A stretch of 9,055 nt of DNA from UBA5266 sp002411545 (GCA_028693085.1 JAQUWC010000076.1:1-9055), one strand, 5' to 3'. Counted from the stretch's first letter, positions 1 to 5,927 are shown. Program-made: numbers and translations. The notes: generated by a model not told the origin, from the sequence alone.

Positions 1-70
1 CGTCGGCTTTGACCGGCATAATCAAAAAGGCTACTATCGCCAGTATGCTAAATTTCTTTATCAATCCCAT
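1..70 (-). CDS. N-terminus of an exported protein (partial, cut by window edge)
   Basis: Only 23 codons are visible, starting at the ATG at 70-68. The peptide begins MGLIKKFSILAIVAF and continues to PVKAD. This is a typical Sec signal peptide: two lysines, a hydrophobic core of about 12 residues, and a plausible signal peptidase I site after VKA. There is no lipobox cysteine within the visible part. A perfect TAnnTTTG -7 box lies 28 bp upstream, so the gene probably starts its own transcript. The mature protein lies outside the window, so its function cannot be given; it is likely periplasmic or in the outer membrane. Confidence 0.72.
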   Translation of the reverse strand, partial: MGLIKKFSILAIVAFLIMPVKAD

Positions 71-97
71 GGTGTTTAATGTTTAATTAAAGATTTG

Positions 98-105
98 CAA
101 ATGTA
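98..105 (-). promoter_or_regulatory. Bacteroidota-type -7 promoter box for the left-edge gene
   Basis: Read on the minus strand, the bases are TACATTTG, an exact match to the Bacteroidota primary sigma factor -7 consensus TAnnTTTG. It lies 28 bp before the ATG at 70. About 19 bp further upstream the sequence is T-rich with TGT rather than a clear TTG, so the -33 element is weak. The call rests on motif and position only. Confidence 0.55.
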
Positions 106-259
106 CATAAAATTGGCTAATTACACACAGACAGATAAAAATTTATCGCTAAATTTATAGAGGAAAGATACAAAAATAATAAAAGAATTATTTTGAATAA
201 TCGGTTACAATTTTTGCCATATGTAAATATAACCCTTTGTGTTTTAAACACGTTTTCAT

Positions 260-287
260 GAGGGAACACGACATGTCGTGTCCCTAC
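260..287. repeat. REP-like 28-bp palindrome, copy 1 (downstream of the OmpA-like gene)
   Basis: The core is CACGACATGTCGTG with GGGA/TCCC arms and a right end reading CCCTAC. The central 16 bp (266-281) pair perfectly. The outer left arm has one mismatch and one G-T pair, so this looks like a slightly decayed copy of a GTAGGGAC...GTCCCTAC palindrome centred on CATG. It begins 11 bp past the stop codon of the OmpA-like gene and would fold as a hairpin in that mRNA's 3' end. It has no U-tract, so it could protect the transcript end or weakly terminate, but it is not a textbook terminator. The same frame recurs at 477-504 and, with a different inner sequence, at 4547-4574. Confidence 0.7.
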
Positions 288-298
288 ATAAATGATCC

Positions 299-2602
299 TT
301 ATTGTTTTAACAAATATTTTAGGTGGATTGTTTTTTGTGCGTTTGCCGTCATGGTTTGCATTTGGATACATAGGGAATGATTGTAGATAAAATTACGGAA
401 AGTGAATTTTATTACGATAAATGTACTCTCATTGGGGGCTAATGTTTGTTTTTCGATGTTTATATCAAAGGTTTTTGTCGGGACATGACATGTTGTGTCC
501 CAGCCAAATTGTGTAATATGTAGACTGTCAGCACTAAGGTTTTTAATTTCTATGTATTTAACATAGTTAGTGATTCCTTTTGTTGGGGTAAAAATTAAGA
601 GGGAATCGGGCGTGGAAATATGGAGAAGGTTTTTTTGTGAATAAATCGTATCCTCATCATATCCTACTACTTGTATGCGTCGTTCCAAAGCGGCAGCCAT
701 GCTGTAGATAGAGTTGCGTTTGTCGTTGGGATTGTCGCTTACATAGGGATTGGCCATGGTTTTTCCTTTGGGAGCATTGAGGATGTGTAGACTGTTTATT
801 TTAGTACTGTCCATATAATCAAGAAATAATCCGTTGCGATAGGCTTTTAAATAATTTTTCAGGCTTTCGATTCGTCGCAAGGAAAGATTGATGTTGTATT
901 CTTCTGAAAATAGTGGACTGGAAAACCCGCTAACGGTAATGTTTACGGCCTTTCCTCTCTGTAAATCGCGTAGGAGTAGGGAAGTTAGTTCTTCAAGGAG
1001 TTCATAGCCTTTTTGCACGTAATCGGTAAAAAAATCTTCGATCTCGTTTTCTGCTTTTAATTTTTCTTCGCCATCCAATCCTTTGGCATATTCTTCTTTA
1101 TAGAGATCTTTCATGGCAACATATGCGTCGAGGGTTTGTTTGTAGTTTTTATCGGTAGTGGTAGCCATGGTTTTTGGGTCGGGTTCGTCGTTGTGAAAAT
1201 AGAGGTTGATGGGTAAGATATTGTTTAGGTAGGAGGGTATATCTATAGAGTCGGCCGCCCATAAGGTGTCGATTTGAGTCTTTGGTTTGAAATCCTGCCA
1301 TTCATAGAGGAAAATATCGTTACAACAGCCGGCTTCTGTGAGGCTGTAGGGGGAGAAACGGTTGGAAGAGAAGTAACCGTCATTATCAACTTCGTTGATA
1401 GTGAAGTAGATGTCGTTTGCTGCACTGTTGATAGGGAAGCCCATATTGACAGGATTTTTCCATGCACTGAGGGCACCTTCGGCTTTAAAAATATCGTAGC
1501 CTCCCAGTCCGGCATGCCAATCAGAGCTGAAATATAAGGTTCTGGTTTCGTTATGATAAAAAGGAGTGATTTCGTTACCCGGTGTATTGATGTTGCTTCC
1601 GGCATTAATGGCTTCGCCGTAAGTACCGTTATTCACTATGCTATACCATATGTCTTGTCCTCCCATACCCTTGGGACGGTTAGAAACAAAATAGAGGATG
1701 TCGCAACTGTCGTTTAATGGAGTGATGCAAGCTTGTGTGGTATTGCTCCCCGGGGCGTTGATATGATCGGGCAGTTTCTTAGGTTTTTGCCATTTCCCTT
1801 TTTTTAATTCCGAAACCCACAGGCTGGCATTATTCTGTATGTGATGTGTAACCGGTGTACGACTAAAAAACAATTTTGTTTTATCGCTATTGAAAAAAAG
1901 ATTGGCATTGTGGTAGTTTGGATTGTTAATGCGTCGGTGGAGAGGTTTTATGTCATCTAATCCATTGACTCCAAAGCGAGCCGAATATATTTTCGACAAA
2001 TAGAAATCATCGATGATATAGGTGTGTGCATTGGAAGTAATTGGACGTAAGGCCGAAAAATACAAAGCGGTATCGCTTAACTGTATGGCATTAAATTCGG
2101 AATGCGGGCTATTGATGATCGTATCTAATGCTTCGATATATACCGTTAGCGTGTCGGATATCCAAAGCGGTGCCAAGCGACAGGCTTCCAATTCGAGCAA
2201 AGCACGCTTCACTAAGAGAGTGGTGTCGTTGTTTTGCAGGGAAATATACTGTTTAAACAAATCGGAAGCTTGGGTATATTTACCCAGATTTTTTTTAGTC
2301 ATAGCCCTGTAAAATACCGCTTCGGGAAATGCTGATGCGGTATCGAGGAACATGACTTTTTCGTAAGCATTGTCAGCTTCTACGTATAAATAACTCAAAC
2401 GTAGGGCATGGGCATAATTTAAAAACAGGCGTGGATCTGTAGGATGTTCGTTTTCTATGTATGCTCTGTAAAAATACACGGCACTTTGTATTTCGTTTTT
2501 TTCGGCGGCTATGGTGGCGGCTTGCAATAGCTCATGGGATTGTTGTGCATTCGACAACAATGGGAATAATAAGCTGAAAATTACAAACAATCTACCTTTC
2601 AT
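299..2602 (-). CDS. TPR/PD40/OmpA-like periplasmic protein with Ig-like tail, partner of PorP/SprF-like protein
   Basis: A 767-residue exported protein. I chose the ATG at 2602 because it opens directly into a signal peptide (MKGRLFVIFSLLFPLLSNAQ, cleavage after SNA). The upstream ATG at 2629 would add nine polar residues and overlap porP. Domains in order: TPR-like helices (about 20-140); PD40/WD40-like beta-propeller (about 190-435) with repeats such as LYFVSNRPKGMGGQDIW and LYFSSDWHAGLGGYDIF; a helical linker with FHNDEPDPKT (about 470); an OmpA_C-like domain (about 550-650, GFSSPLFSEEYN...LSLRR and ERRIQV); and an Ig-like C-terminus (about 655-767). The order resembles PorE of the type IX secretion system, which tethers outer-membrane parts to peptidoglycan. 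The usual GHTD aspartate is replaced by GFSS, so peptidoglycan binding is uncertain. There is no lipobox. It starts 11 bp after porP, so the two are probably cotranscribed. Architecture is confident; role is inferred. Confidence 0.85.
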   Translation of the reverse strand: MKGRLFVIFSLLFPLLSNAQQSHELLQAATIAAEKNEIQSAVYFYRAYIENEHPTDPRLFLNYAHALRLSYLYVEADNAYEKVMFLDTASAFPEAVFYRAMTKKNLGKYTQASDLFKQYISLQNNDTTLLVKRALLELEACRLAPLWISDTLTVYIEALDTIINSPHSEFNAIQLSDTALYFSALRPITSNAHTYIIDDFYLSKIYSARFGVNGLDDIKPLHRRINNPNYHNANLFFNSDKTKLFFSRTPVTHHIQNNASLWVSELKKGKWQKPKKLPDHINAPGSNTTQACITPLNDSCDILYFVSNRPKGMGGQDIWYSIVNNGTYGEAINAGSNINTPGNEITPFYHNETRTLYFSSDWHAGLGGYDIFKAEGALSAWKNPVNMGFPINSAANDIYFTINEVDNDGYFSSNRFSPYSLTEAGCCNDIFLYEWQDFKPKTQIDTLWAADSIDIPSYLNNILPINLYFHNDEPDPKTMATTTDKNYKQTLDAYVAMKDLYKEEYAKGLDGEEKLKAENEIEDFFTDYVQKGYELLEELTSLLLRDLQRGKAVNITVSGFSSPLFSEEYNINLSLRRIESLKNYLKAYRNGLFLDYMDSTKINSLHILNAPKGKTMANPYVSDNPNDKRNSIYSMAAALERRIQVVGYDEDTIYSQKNLLHISTPDSLLIFTPTKGITNYVKYIEIKNLSADSLHITQFGWDTTCHVPTKTFDINIEKQTLAPNESTFIVIKFTFRNFIYNHSLCIQMQTMTANAQKTIHLKYLLKQ
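477..504. repeat. REP-like palindrome, copy 2, inside the OmpA-like coding sequence
   Basis: The 22-bp core at 480-501 pairs along its whole length, with two adjacent G-T pairs per palindrome; its middle is CATGACATGTTGTG flanked by GGGA and TCCC. Set against the symmetrised form of copy 1 in the same 28-bp frame, about 23 of 28 bases agree. The two inner differences are both C to T on the plus strand, at the two CpG steps. It is read in frame as residues WDTTCHVP of the Ig-like C-terminal domain. It may be an insertion tolerated by the protein, or coding sequence that resembles the repeat. Confidence 0.6.
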
Positions 2603-2613
2603 TCGTGTATCGT

Positions 2614-3651
2614 TTAAAAAATGGGACAAGGAATCGTCTGCGGTTTGAATTTCTTTTTCTTTTTTAAGATGTAATACACACTCAGTTCAACTCCTCCTTG
2701 TGCATTAGTGGCCGGCAAGAGTTTTGAAATATTAAAGTCATAGCTAAAATTGAAACGAAGACGATTGATTTCGGCACCTAATACTACATAAATGGCATCA
2801 TTCCATCGATAATCCAAGCCGATTTCAAATTTATTATAATTTCCATATTGGTCGAAACTAATTAAATAGGTATACATCATACCTAGTAAAAACTCTTGAT
2901 ATGGGTCTTGGTTGGAATAGGCAATTGAAGGAGTGATGCCCATGTCGGCGTTTAGGGCTATACTCGTAGTCAAGGTGAAATTATATTTGATAGGTAAACG
3001 TATACTGTTGTCTTTCAATAAAGATTGTTTAGGACGGTTGAGGTGAAAAATACTGAATCCGGCTTGATAGTAATTCAGTTCACCCGATTGATAAAACCAT
3101 TGTATGCCTGCGGCACAATCGGCAAACATAAATTTACTTGTATGTAAGTTTTCTGTAATCGGAATATTTTGATTATAGATGTCGTTTTGAAATTGTTCGT
3201 CGAAAGATAATGCGGCATAATTTATGGTACGTTGGGCCATGCCCCCTGAAATGCCTATAGAGATAAAGTGGTTGTTTTTGCGGTTCAAGGCTCGTGAATA
3301 AGACAAGAATAGGTTGGATTGCATGCTGGTATATTTAGAATCGCCGGCACGGTCGAAGTCGAAGCTCATGCCAAAGCCAAAGATGTCTTGATGCGATGGT
3401 CGTTTGATGAGCGGCATGTCGAACCATAAACCGTTGGTTTGATAGGCTTTTGAAACTGTATACCATTGAGAACGATTGTAAATGCCGGCACGTAAATCAC
3501 CATCGTAAAAGGCTGTAGCGGCCGGATTAATAGCTATGGGATTCATCCAAAATTGTGAGAAATGAATGTCTTGTGCTTTTACGGTTTTTGACATAAAAAC
3601 GTAAAAGCAAACAATACATACAATCCAGAGGCTCTTTTTTAGATAAACCAT
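2614..3651 (-). CDS. PorP/SprF family type IX secretion-associated outer-membrane protein
   Basis: A 345-residue predicted beta-barrel. The N-terminus is a signal peptide (KKSLWIVCIVCFYVF, cleavage after VKA at residue 26). The mature protein begins QDIHFSQFWMNPIAINPA, which matches the PorP/SprF hallmark QDpxFSQfyxnPlyxNPA. Further family features are RSQWYTV about 30 residues on, many alternating strands with aromatic ends (for example FGFGMSFDFDRAG), and the short C-terminus CPIF, close to the usual CPRF. PorP is part of the P. gingivalis type IX machinery; SprF-like paralogues are needed to place specific adhesins such as SprB on the surface. Because it is paired with a TPR/PD40/OmpA gene and no porKLMN genes are seen, a substrate-specific SprF-like role is more likely than core PorP. 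It is the first gene of the operon, with a TAnnTTTG box about 35 bp upstream. Confidence 0.9.
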   Translation of the reverse strand: MVYLKKSLWIVCIVCFYVFMSKTVKAQDIHFSQFWMNPIAINPAATAFYDGDLRAGIYNRSQWYTVSKAYQTNGLWFDMPLIKRPSHQDIFGFGMSFDFDRAGDSKYTSMQSNLFLSYSRALNRKNNHFISIGISGGMAQRTINYAALSFDEQFQNDIYNQNIPITENLHTSKFMFADCAAGIQWFYQSGELNYYQAGFSIFHLNRPKQSLLKDNSIRLPIKYNFTLTTSIALNADMGITPSIAYSNQDPYQEFLLGMMYTYLISFDQYGNYNKFEIGLDYRWNDAIYVVLGAEINRLRFNFSYDFNISKLLPATNAQGGVELSVYYILKKKKKFKPQTIPCPIF

Positions 3652-3685
3652 TTGATATATTTCTCTTGTGCTTTAAAAATTTGAA

Positions 3686-3693
3686 CAAAAGTA
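3686..3693 (-). promoter_or_regulatory. -7 promoter box of the porP-like operon
   Basis: The minus-strand bases are TACTTTTG, an exact TAnnTTTG match, 34 bp before the ATG at 3651. A T-rich stretch lies about 19 bp further upstream where the -33 element would be, without a clean TTG. The implied start of transcription is near 3680, giving a leader of about 30 nt. Confidence 0.55.
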
Positions 3694-3832
3694 CTAAAAA
3701 TATTTGTAGCATAAAAGAAAACATGAAAATTGTGGTCTGAATATGATGCATACAGTTTTATCACAAAACAAATAGTATGTCGCTTAAAATTGTATAAGGT
3801 AAGATTGAAAATTCGATACTGTTTCATTGGTT

Positions 3833-3890
3833 CCATTAGGCGCCTAATGGTGTATGAACGGGCGCCAATCGGAGGCTGAGTTGGCGCCAA
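3833..3890. repeat. Phased cluster of three GGCGCC cores with nested palindromes
   Basis: GGCGCC occurs at 3839-3844, 3861-3866 and 3883-3888, exactly 22 bp apart each time, which is close to two helical turns. The first core is the centre of a perfect 18-bp palindrome, CCATTAGGCGCCTAATGG (3833-3850). The third is the centre of TTGGCGCCAA (3881-3890). Cores two and three also form an 8-bp inverted repeat, GGCGCCAA/TTGGCGCC, with a 12-nt loop. Each core is followed by AAT or TAAT. There is no U-tract, so it is not a standard terminator. It lies about 140 bp upstream of the operon's -7 box; an operator array for a dimeric regulator or a repeat of unknown type are both possible. Confidence 0.65.
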
Positions 3891-3980
3891 TAATTTTGAC
3901 GTTTTTATCAGTTAGCAAATGATAAAGAATTATTGATTGGATGATCGACAATATATGATTTATTGATTTTTGATTCATAT

Positions 3981-4375
3981 TTATTCAATAATAATTTTCG
4001 TGGCTTTTTTGAAGTGAATCGAACGTAAGGTGCATTTGATACGATGACTCATTTTATATCTTACTTTCAAATTTTTAATGGTTTCGGGATTTACTTCTTC
4101 GGGTGTGTCGACGGTTTTGCTATGCATCGAAGAATAGTATTTGCCTAAATCTCCATAATCAATTTTATATCCTTGCTCACAAAATGTTTCAATGTAAGCA
4201 ATCATATTATAGAAGTCAGCATAAATATCGCTTTCAGTTAATGTGGATCGTTTTTCGGCCCACATGGCATAATCTTTAATGGTTTTGGTTCCTTTGTGGT
4301 TTATGGTTGTGCAATATTTTACTTTTTCCCCGCCTTTCCTCCCACTTCGGTGTATTTACGAATTTTGAATTCCAT
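3981..4375 (-). pseudogene. HU-like DNA-binding protein, interrupted by a one-base frameshift
   Basis: The ATG at 4375 opens MEFKIRKYTEVGGKAGKK and meets TAA at 4321-4319 after 18 codons. The next frame continues without a break for about 113 codons from VKYCTTINHKGTKTI, through IDYGDLGKYYSSMHS and EEVNPETIKNLKVRY, to IHFKKATKIIIE. Joined, the two parts give about 131 residues with the pattern of the Bacteroidota HU/IHF-like family (usual form LGDFGxFxLSxxS...EEV...IKxxxxxFxPG). The break lies at the homopolymers on plus strand 4323-4331 (TTTTTCCCC). One extra A on the coding strand would restore one frame. Possible explanations are a true frameshift mutation, a homopolymer sequencing error, or ribosomal frameshifting at GGGGAAAAAG. 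A start at the internal ATG at 4265 would give 94 residues but lose the first beta strands. It has its own promoter box at 4468-4475. Confidence 0.7.
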
Positions 4376-4467
4376 GGTTTAATTTTTTAATTATTTATAA
4401 ATGAGTTTGTTCAAAATGAAGGAGAAAGTAGTGCTTTTTTTCATATTCCATCCATTTTAAATCAGAG

Positions 4468-4475
4468 CAAATATA
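4468..4475 (-). promoter_or_regulatory. -7 promoter box of the HU-like gene
   Basis: The minus-strand bases are TATATTTG, an exact TAnnTTTG match, with GTTTTG ending 15 bp further upstream as a possible -33 element (spacing a little short). The implied transcription start is near 4462, giving a leader of about 87 nt before the ATG at 4375, longer than at the other genes in this window. Confidence 0.5.
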
Positions 4476-4542
4476 TAATTTTTTTTAATACAAAACGATT
4501 AATGGAAAAATATTTCGTAAAACAATGAAAATAAACATTATA

Positions 4543-4578
4543 TATCGTAGAGACGTTGCATGCAACGTCTCTACGATA
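4543..4578. repeat. Perfect 36-bp palindrome, REP-like copy 3
   Basis: All 18 base pairs match. The left half ends GTAGAGACGTTGCA and the right half begins TGCAACGTCTCTAC. Its inner 28 bp (4547-4574) fit the same frame as copies 1 and 2: ends GTAGnGAC/GTCnCTAC and a central CATG, with the intervening bases changed symmetrically. It lies between two minus-strand transcription units, past the rplI terminator and 67 bp before the HU-like -7 box. Perfect symmetry suggests recent insertion or active maintenance. Such palindromes are commonly spread by REP-associated Y1 transposases; none is in this window. Confidence 0.85.
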
Positions 4579-4633
4579 ACATACAAAACGTATACCATGT
4601 GCCGAAAAATCCGACCCGAAGGAGCACATCCAA

Positions 4634-4666
4634 ATAATAAAAAAAGATACCTGCGAAGGCATCTTT
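4634..4666 (-). terminator. Intrinsic terminator of the rpsF-rpsR-rplI operon
   Basis: On the minus strand the RNA folds as AAAGATGCCT-TCGC-AGGTATCTTT, a 10-bp stem with one G-U pair and a four-base loop. It is followed by a T-rich run (TTTTTTTATTATTT, partly shared with the stem). It lies 28 bp past the rplI stop codon, the expected place for the end of the ribosomal operon. Confidence 0.85.
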
Positions 4667-4694
4667 GTAAGGTTTTCTTAAATAGATATATGTA

Positions 4695-5147
4695 TTATGC
4701 TTCGTTTATTACGTTGATGTTGAATTCAACTTTAACATCTTTGTGTAAGGCAACGGTAGCTTTGTATTGTCCTAATTCCTTGATGTGATCGCCTTGGATT
4801 TGGATTTTTTTACGGTCGATGTCAATATCGTGTTGTGCTTTGAGTGCTTCGGCCACATTGATGTTGGTAACGGAACCGTAGATTTTGCCTTCGTCGGTAG
4901 CTTTAACGCTCATGTTAACAGTTATATTATCAAGTCGTTCGCCTATACTAAGGGCGTCGGTGCGCATTTTTTCTAACTTACGGCTACGTTGTTTGATGGT
5001 TTCAGCCAATATTTTTTTGTTAGATTCGGTGGCGGGGATGGCTAATTTTTTAGGGAATAAATAATTACGAGCGTATCCGTTTTTAACGGTTACGATGTCA
5101 TTGGTAAATCCCAGGTTAACTATATCTTCTTTTAAAATAATTTCCAT
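4695..5147 (-). CDS. rplI: 50S ribosomal protein bL9
   Basis: A 150-residue protein, the normal length for bL9. The N-terminal domain is unmistakable: MEIILKEDIVNLGFTND, then VKNGYARNYLFPKKLAIPAT, which contacts 23S rRNA near the L1 stalk. It is followed by the long connecting helix (about 45-75, rich in Lys, Arg and Glu) and the C-terminal domain with GKIYGSVTNINVAEAL and the closing KATVALHKDVKVEFNINV. It is the last gene of the rpsF-rpsR-rplI operon, starts 11 bp after rpsR, and is followed by an intrinsic terminator. Unlike every other start in the window it has a clear AGGAG sequence 8 bp before its ATG. Confidence 0.97.
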   Translation of the reverse strand: MEIILKEDIVNLGFTNDIVTVKNGYARNYLFPKKLAIPATESNKKILAETIKQRSRKLEKMRTDALSIGERLDNITVNMSVKATDEGKIYGSVTNINVAEALKAQHDIDIDRKKIQIQGDHIKELGQYKATVALHKDVKVEFNINVINEA

Positions 5148-5155
5148 GGTAAGTT

Positions 5156-5160
5156 CTCCT
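5156..5160 (-). promoter_or_regulatory. Shine-Dalgarno sequence before rplI
   Basis: On the minus strand AGGAG lies 8 bp before the rplI ATG and overlaps the rpsR stop codon (TAGGAG). Bacteroidota ribosomes mostly hide the anti-Shine-Dalgarno end of 16S rRNA, and none of the other start codons in this window has such a motif, so this one is exceptional here. It could allow reinitiation or coupling of rplI to rpsR translation. Confidence 0.55.
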
Positions 5161-5434
5161 ATTTTTCTTTTAAGTTATCGGCAACATAAGGTAAAATGGC
5201 AATGTGACGAGCTCTTTTAATAGCTTGTGCCACCTTTTTTTGGTATTTCAAAGAGGTACCGGTTAAACGGCGGGGTAGTATTTTACCTTGGTCGTTGATG
5301 AAACGGATTAAATATTGAGCGTCTTTGTAATCAATATATTTAATGCCGTGTTTTTTGAAACGACAAAATTTCTTCTTTTTAACATCAACCGCAATGGGTG
5401 TTAAATATTTAATATCTGTATTTGATTGTGCCAT
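5159..5434 (-). CDS. rpsR: 30S ribosomal protein bS18
   Basis: A 91-residue protein, typical length. Family features are the KKKKFCRFKKHGIKYIDYKD segment (about 18-37), the LIRFINDQGKILPRRLTGTS rRNA-binding stretch (about 42-61), and the C-terminal QKKVAQAIKRARHIAILPY. bS18 pairs with bS6 on the platform of the 30S subunit. It is the middle gene of the operon, with 11 bp on each side to its neighbours. In Bacteroidota bS6, bS18 and bS21 are known to cover the anti-Shine-Dalgarno end of 16S rRNA, which is relevant to the leaders seen here. Confidence 0.98.
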   Translation of the reverse strand: MAQSNTDIKYLTPIAVDVKKKKFCRFKKHGIKYIDYKDAQYLIRFINDQGKILPRRLTGTSLKYQKKVAQAIKRARHIAILPYVADNLKEK

Positions 5435-5445
5435 AGCGTTATGTT

Positions 5446-5814
5446 TTATTCGTTATTTGTTATTGTTGCGGATTCCGTAGCTTTTTTCTTGTTTTCACGT
5501 CTTTTTTTATTGAATTGAATGCCGTGTTTGTCGAGGGCTACCGTTAAAAAACGTAATATTTTCTCATCGCGTTTGAATTGGACTTCCCATTCTTTTACAA
5601 AAGAACCTTCGGCTTTAAATTCAAATAAATGATAAAAACCGGATGATTTTTTGTCGATAGGATAAGCTAGTTTACGCATGCCCCAATTTTCTTGGTGAAC
5701 AATTTTACATTGATTGTCGAGCAAAATTTTTTCAAATTTGCTTACCGTTTCCTTCATCTGTTCTTCAGACAAAACGGGAGTCATAATGAAAACGGTTTCG
5801 TAATGATTTACCAT
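5446..5814 (-). CDS. rpsF: 30S ribosomal protein bS6
   Basis: A 122-residue protein. It opens NHYETVFIMTPVLSEEQ, the bS6 first strand and helix, followed by ENWGMRKLAYPIDKKSSGFY (about 42-61) and FKRDEKILRFLTVALDKH (about 80-97), all standard for the family. The C-terminal tail after residue 100 is Lys/Arg-rich, then polar, as is common in longer bS6 proteins. It is the first gene of rpsF-rpsR-rplI. A TAnnTTTG box lies 55 bp upstream. bS6-bS18 represses this operon in other bacteria by binding a leader RNA hairpin; I do not see a clear copy of that hairpin in this short AT-rich leader. Confidence 0.97.
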   Translation of the reverse strand: MVNHYETVFIMTPVLSEEQMKETVSKFEKILLDNQCKIVHQENWGMRKLAYPIDKKSSGFYHLFEFKAEGSFVKEWEVQFKRDEKILRFLTVALDKHGIQFNKKRRENKKKATESATITNNE

Positions 5815-5868
5815 ATCTCTGATAATGTTTTAATTAATTATTATTATAAATATATTTTTTTTGGATTG

Positions 5869-5876
5869 CAAAGATA
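5869..5876 (-). promoter_or_regulatory. -7 promoter box of the rpsF operon
   Basis: The minus-strand bases are TATCTTTG, an exact TAnnTTTG match, 54 bp before the rpsF ATG, followed by CAATCC. The stretch upstream is almost pure A/T without a clear TTG. The implied transcription start near 5863 leaves a leader of about 50 nt. Confidence 0.6.
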
Positions 5877-5927
5877 TATATTTTTTAAATATAAATGTGT
5901 GATCCCCTATAATATTTTTTATGATGC

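Larger units (their letters stand above)
3652..3980. other. Noncoding region upstream of the porP-like operon
   Basis: This 329-bp AT-rich stretch lies between the end of the HU-like gene and the start of the PorP/SprF-like gene, both on the minus strand. It holds the operon promoter (3686-3693) and the GGCGCC cluster (3833-3890), which stands out as a GC-rich island. A weak AT-rich inverted repeat, TTTATCA/TGATAAA, sits at 3904-3926. I found no convincing gene, tRNA or clear intrinsic terminator for the HU-like gene. Open frames here have no recognisable content. Confidence 0.6.
4376..4694. other. Noncoding region between the ribosomal operon and the HU-like gene
   Basis: This 319-bp gap contains, on the minus strand in order of transcription, the rplI terminator (4634-4666), an inverted repeat ATGTGC/GCACAT (4597-4602 and 4624-4629), the perfect 36-bp palindrome (4543-4578), the HU-like promoter box (4468-4475) and an AT-rich leader of roughly 85 nt. 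A 17-codon minus-strand frame (4391-4444) lies in that leader, but nothing marks it as a real gene. No tRNA or longer coding region is supported. Confidence 0.6.

Noticed and set aside
117..371. 84-codon minus-strand frame near the left edge
   Set aside because: It runs through the REP-like palindrome and the 3' end of the OmpA-like gene in another frame, with low-complexity AT-driven content.
1274..1605. Open frames on both strands within the OmpA-like gene (1274-1537 plus, 1243-1605 minus)
   Set aside because: They overlap the conserved PD40 region in other frames and show no recognisable domain or promoter.
2022..2312. 96-codon plus-strand frame opposite the OmpA-like gene
   Set aside because: It is antisense to the TPR region, has no motif and no promoter box.
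2603..2629. Longer start for the OmpA-like gene at 2629
   Set aside because: It would put nine polar residues before a normal signal peptide and overlap the end of porP; the ATG at 2602 fits export and spacing.
3833..3890. CRISPR-like repeat array
   Set aside because: The repeated core is only about 9 bp and the spacing 22 bp, far too short for repeat-spacer units, and no cas genes are present.
3904..3926. TTTATCA/TGATAAA hairpin as a terminator of the HU-like gene
   Set aside because: The stem is seven A/T-rich pairs and is not followed by a T-run on the minus strand.
4391..4444. 17-codon minus-strand frame in the leader of the HU-like gene
   Set aside because: Starts with MKKSTTF but has no supporting initiation signal or conserved feature; short frames are expected by chance in AT-rich leaders.
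4462..4788. Open frames across the 36-bp palindrome on both strands
   Set aside because: Both read RRDVACNVST only because the palindrome gives the same sequence on each strand; the rest overlaps a terminator or rplI.
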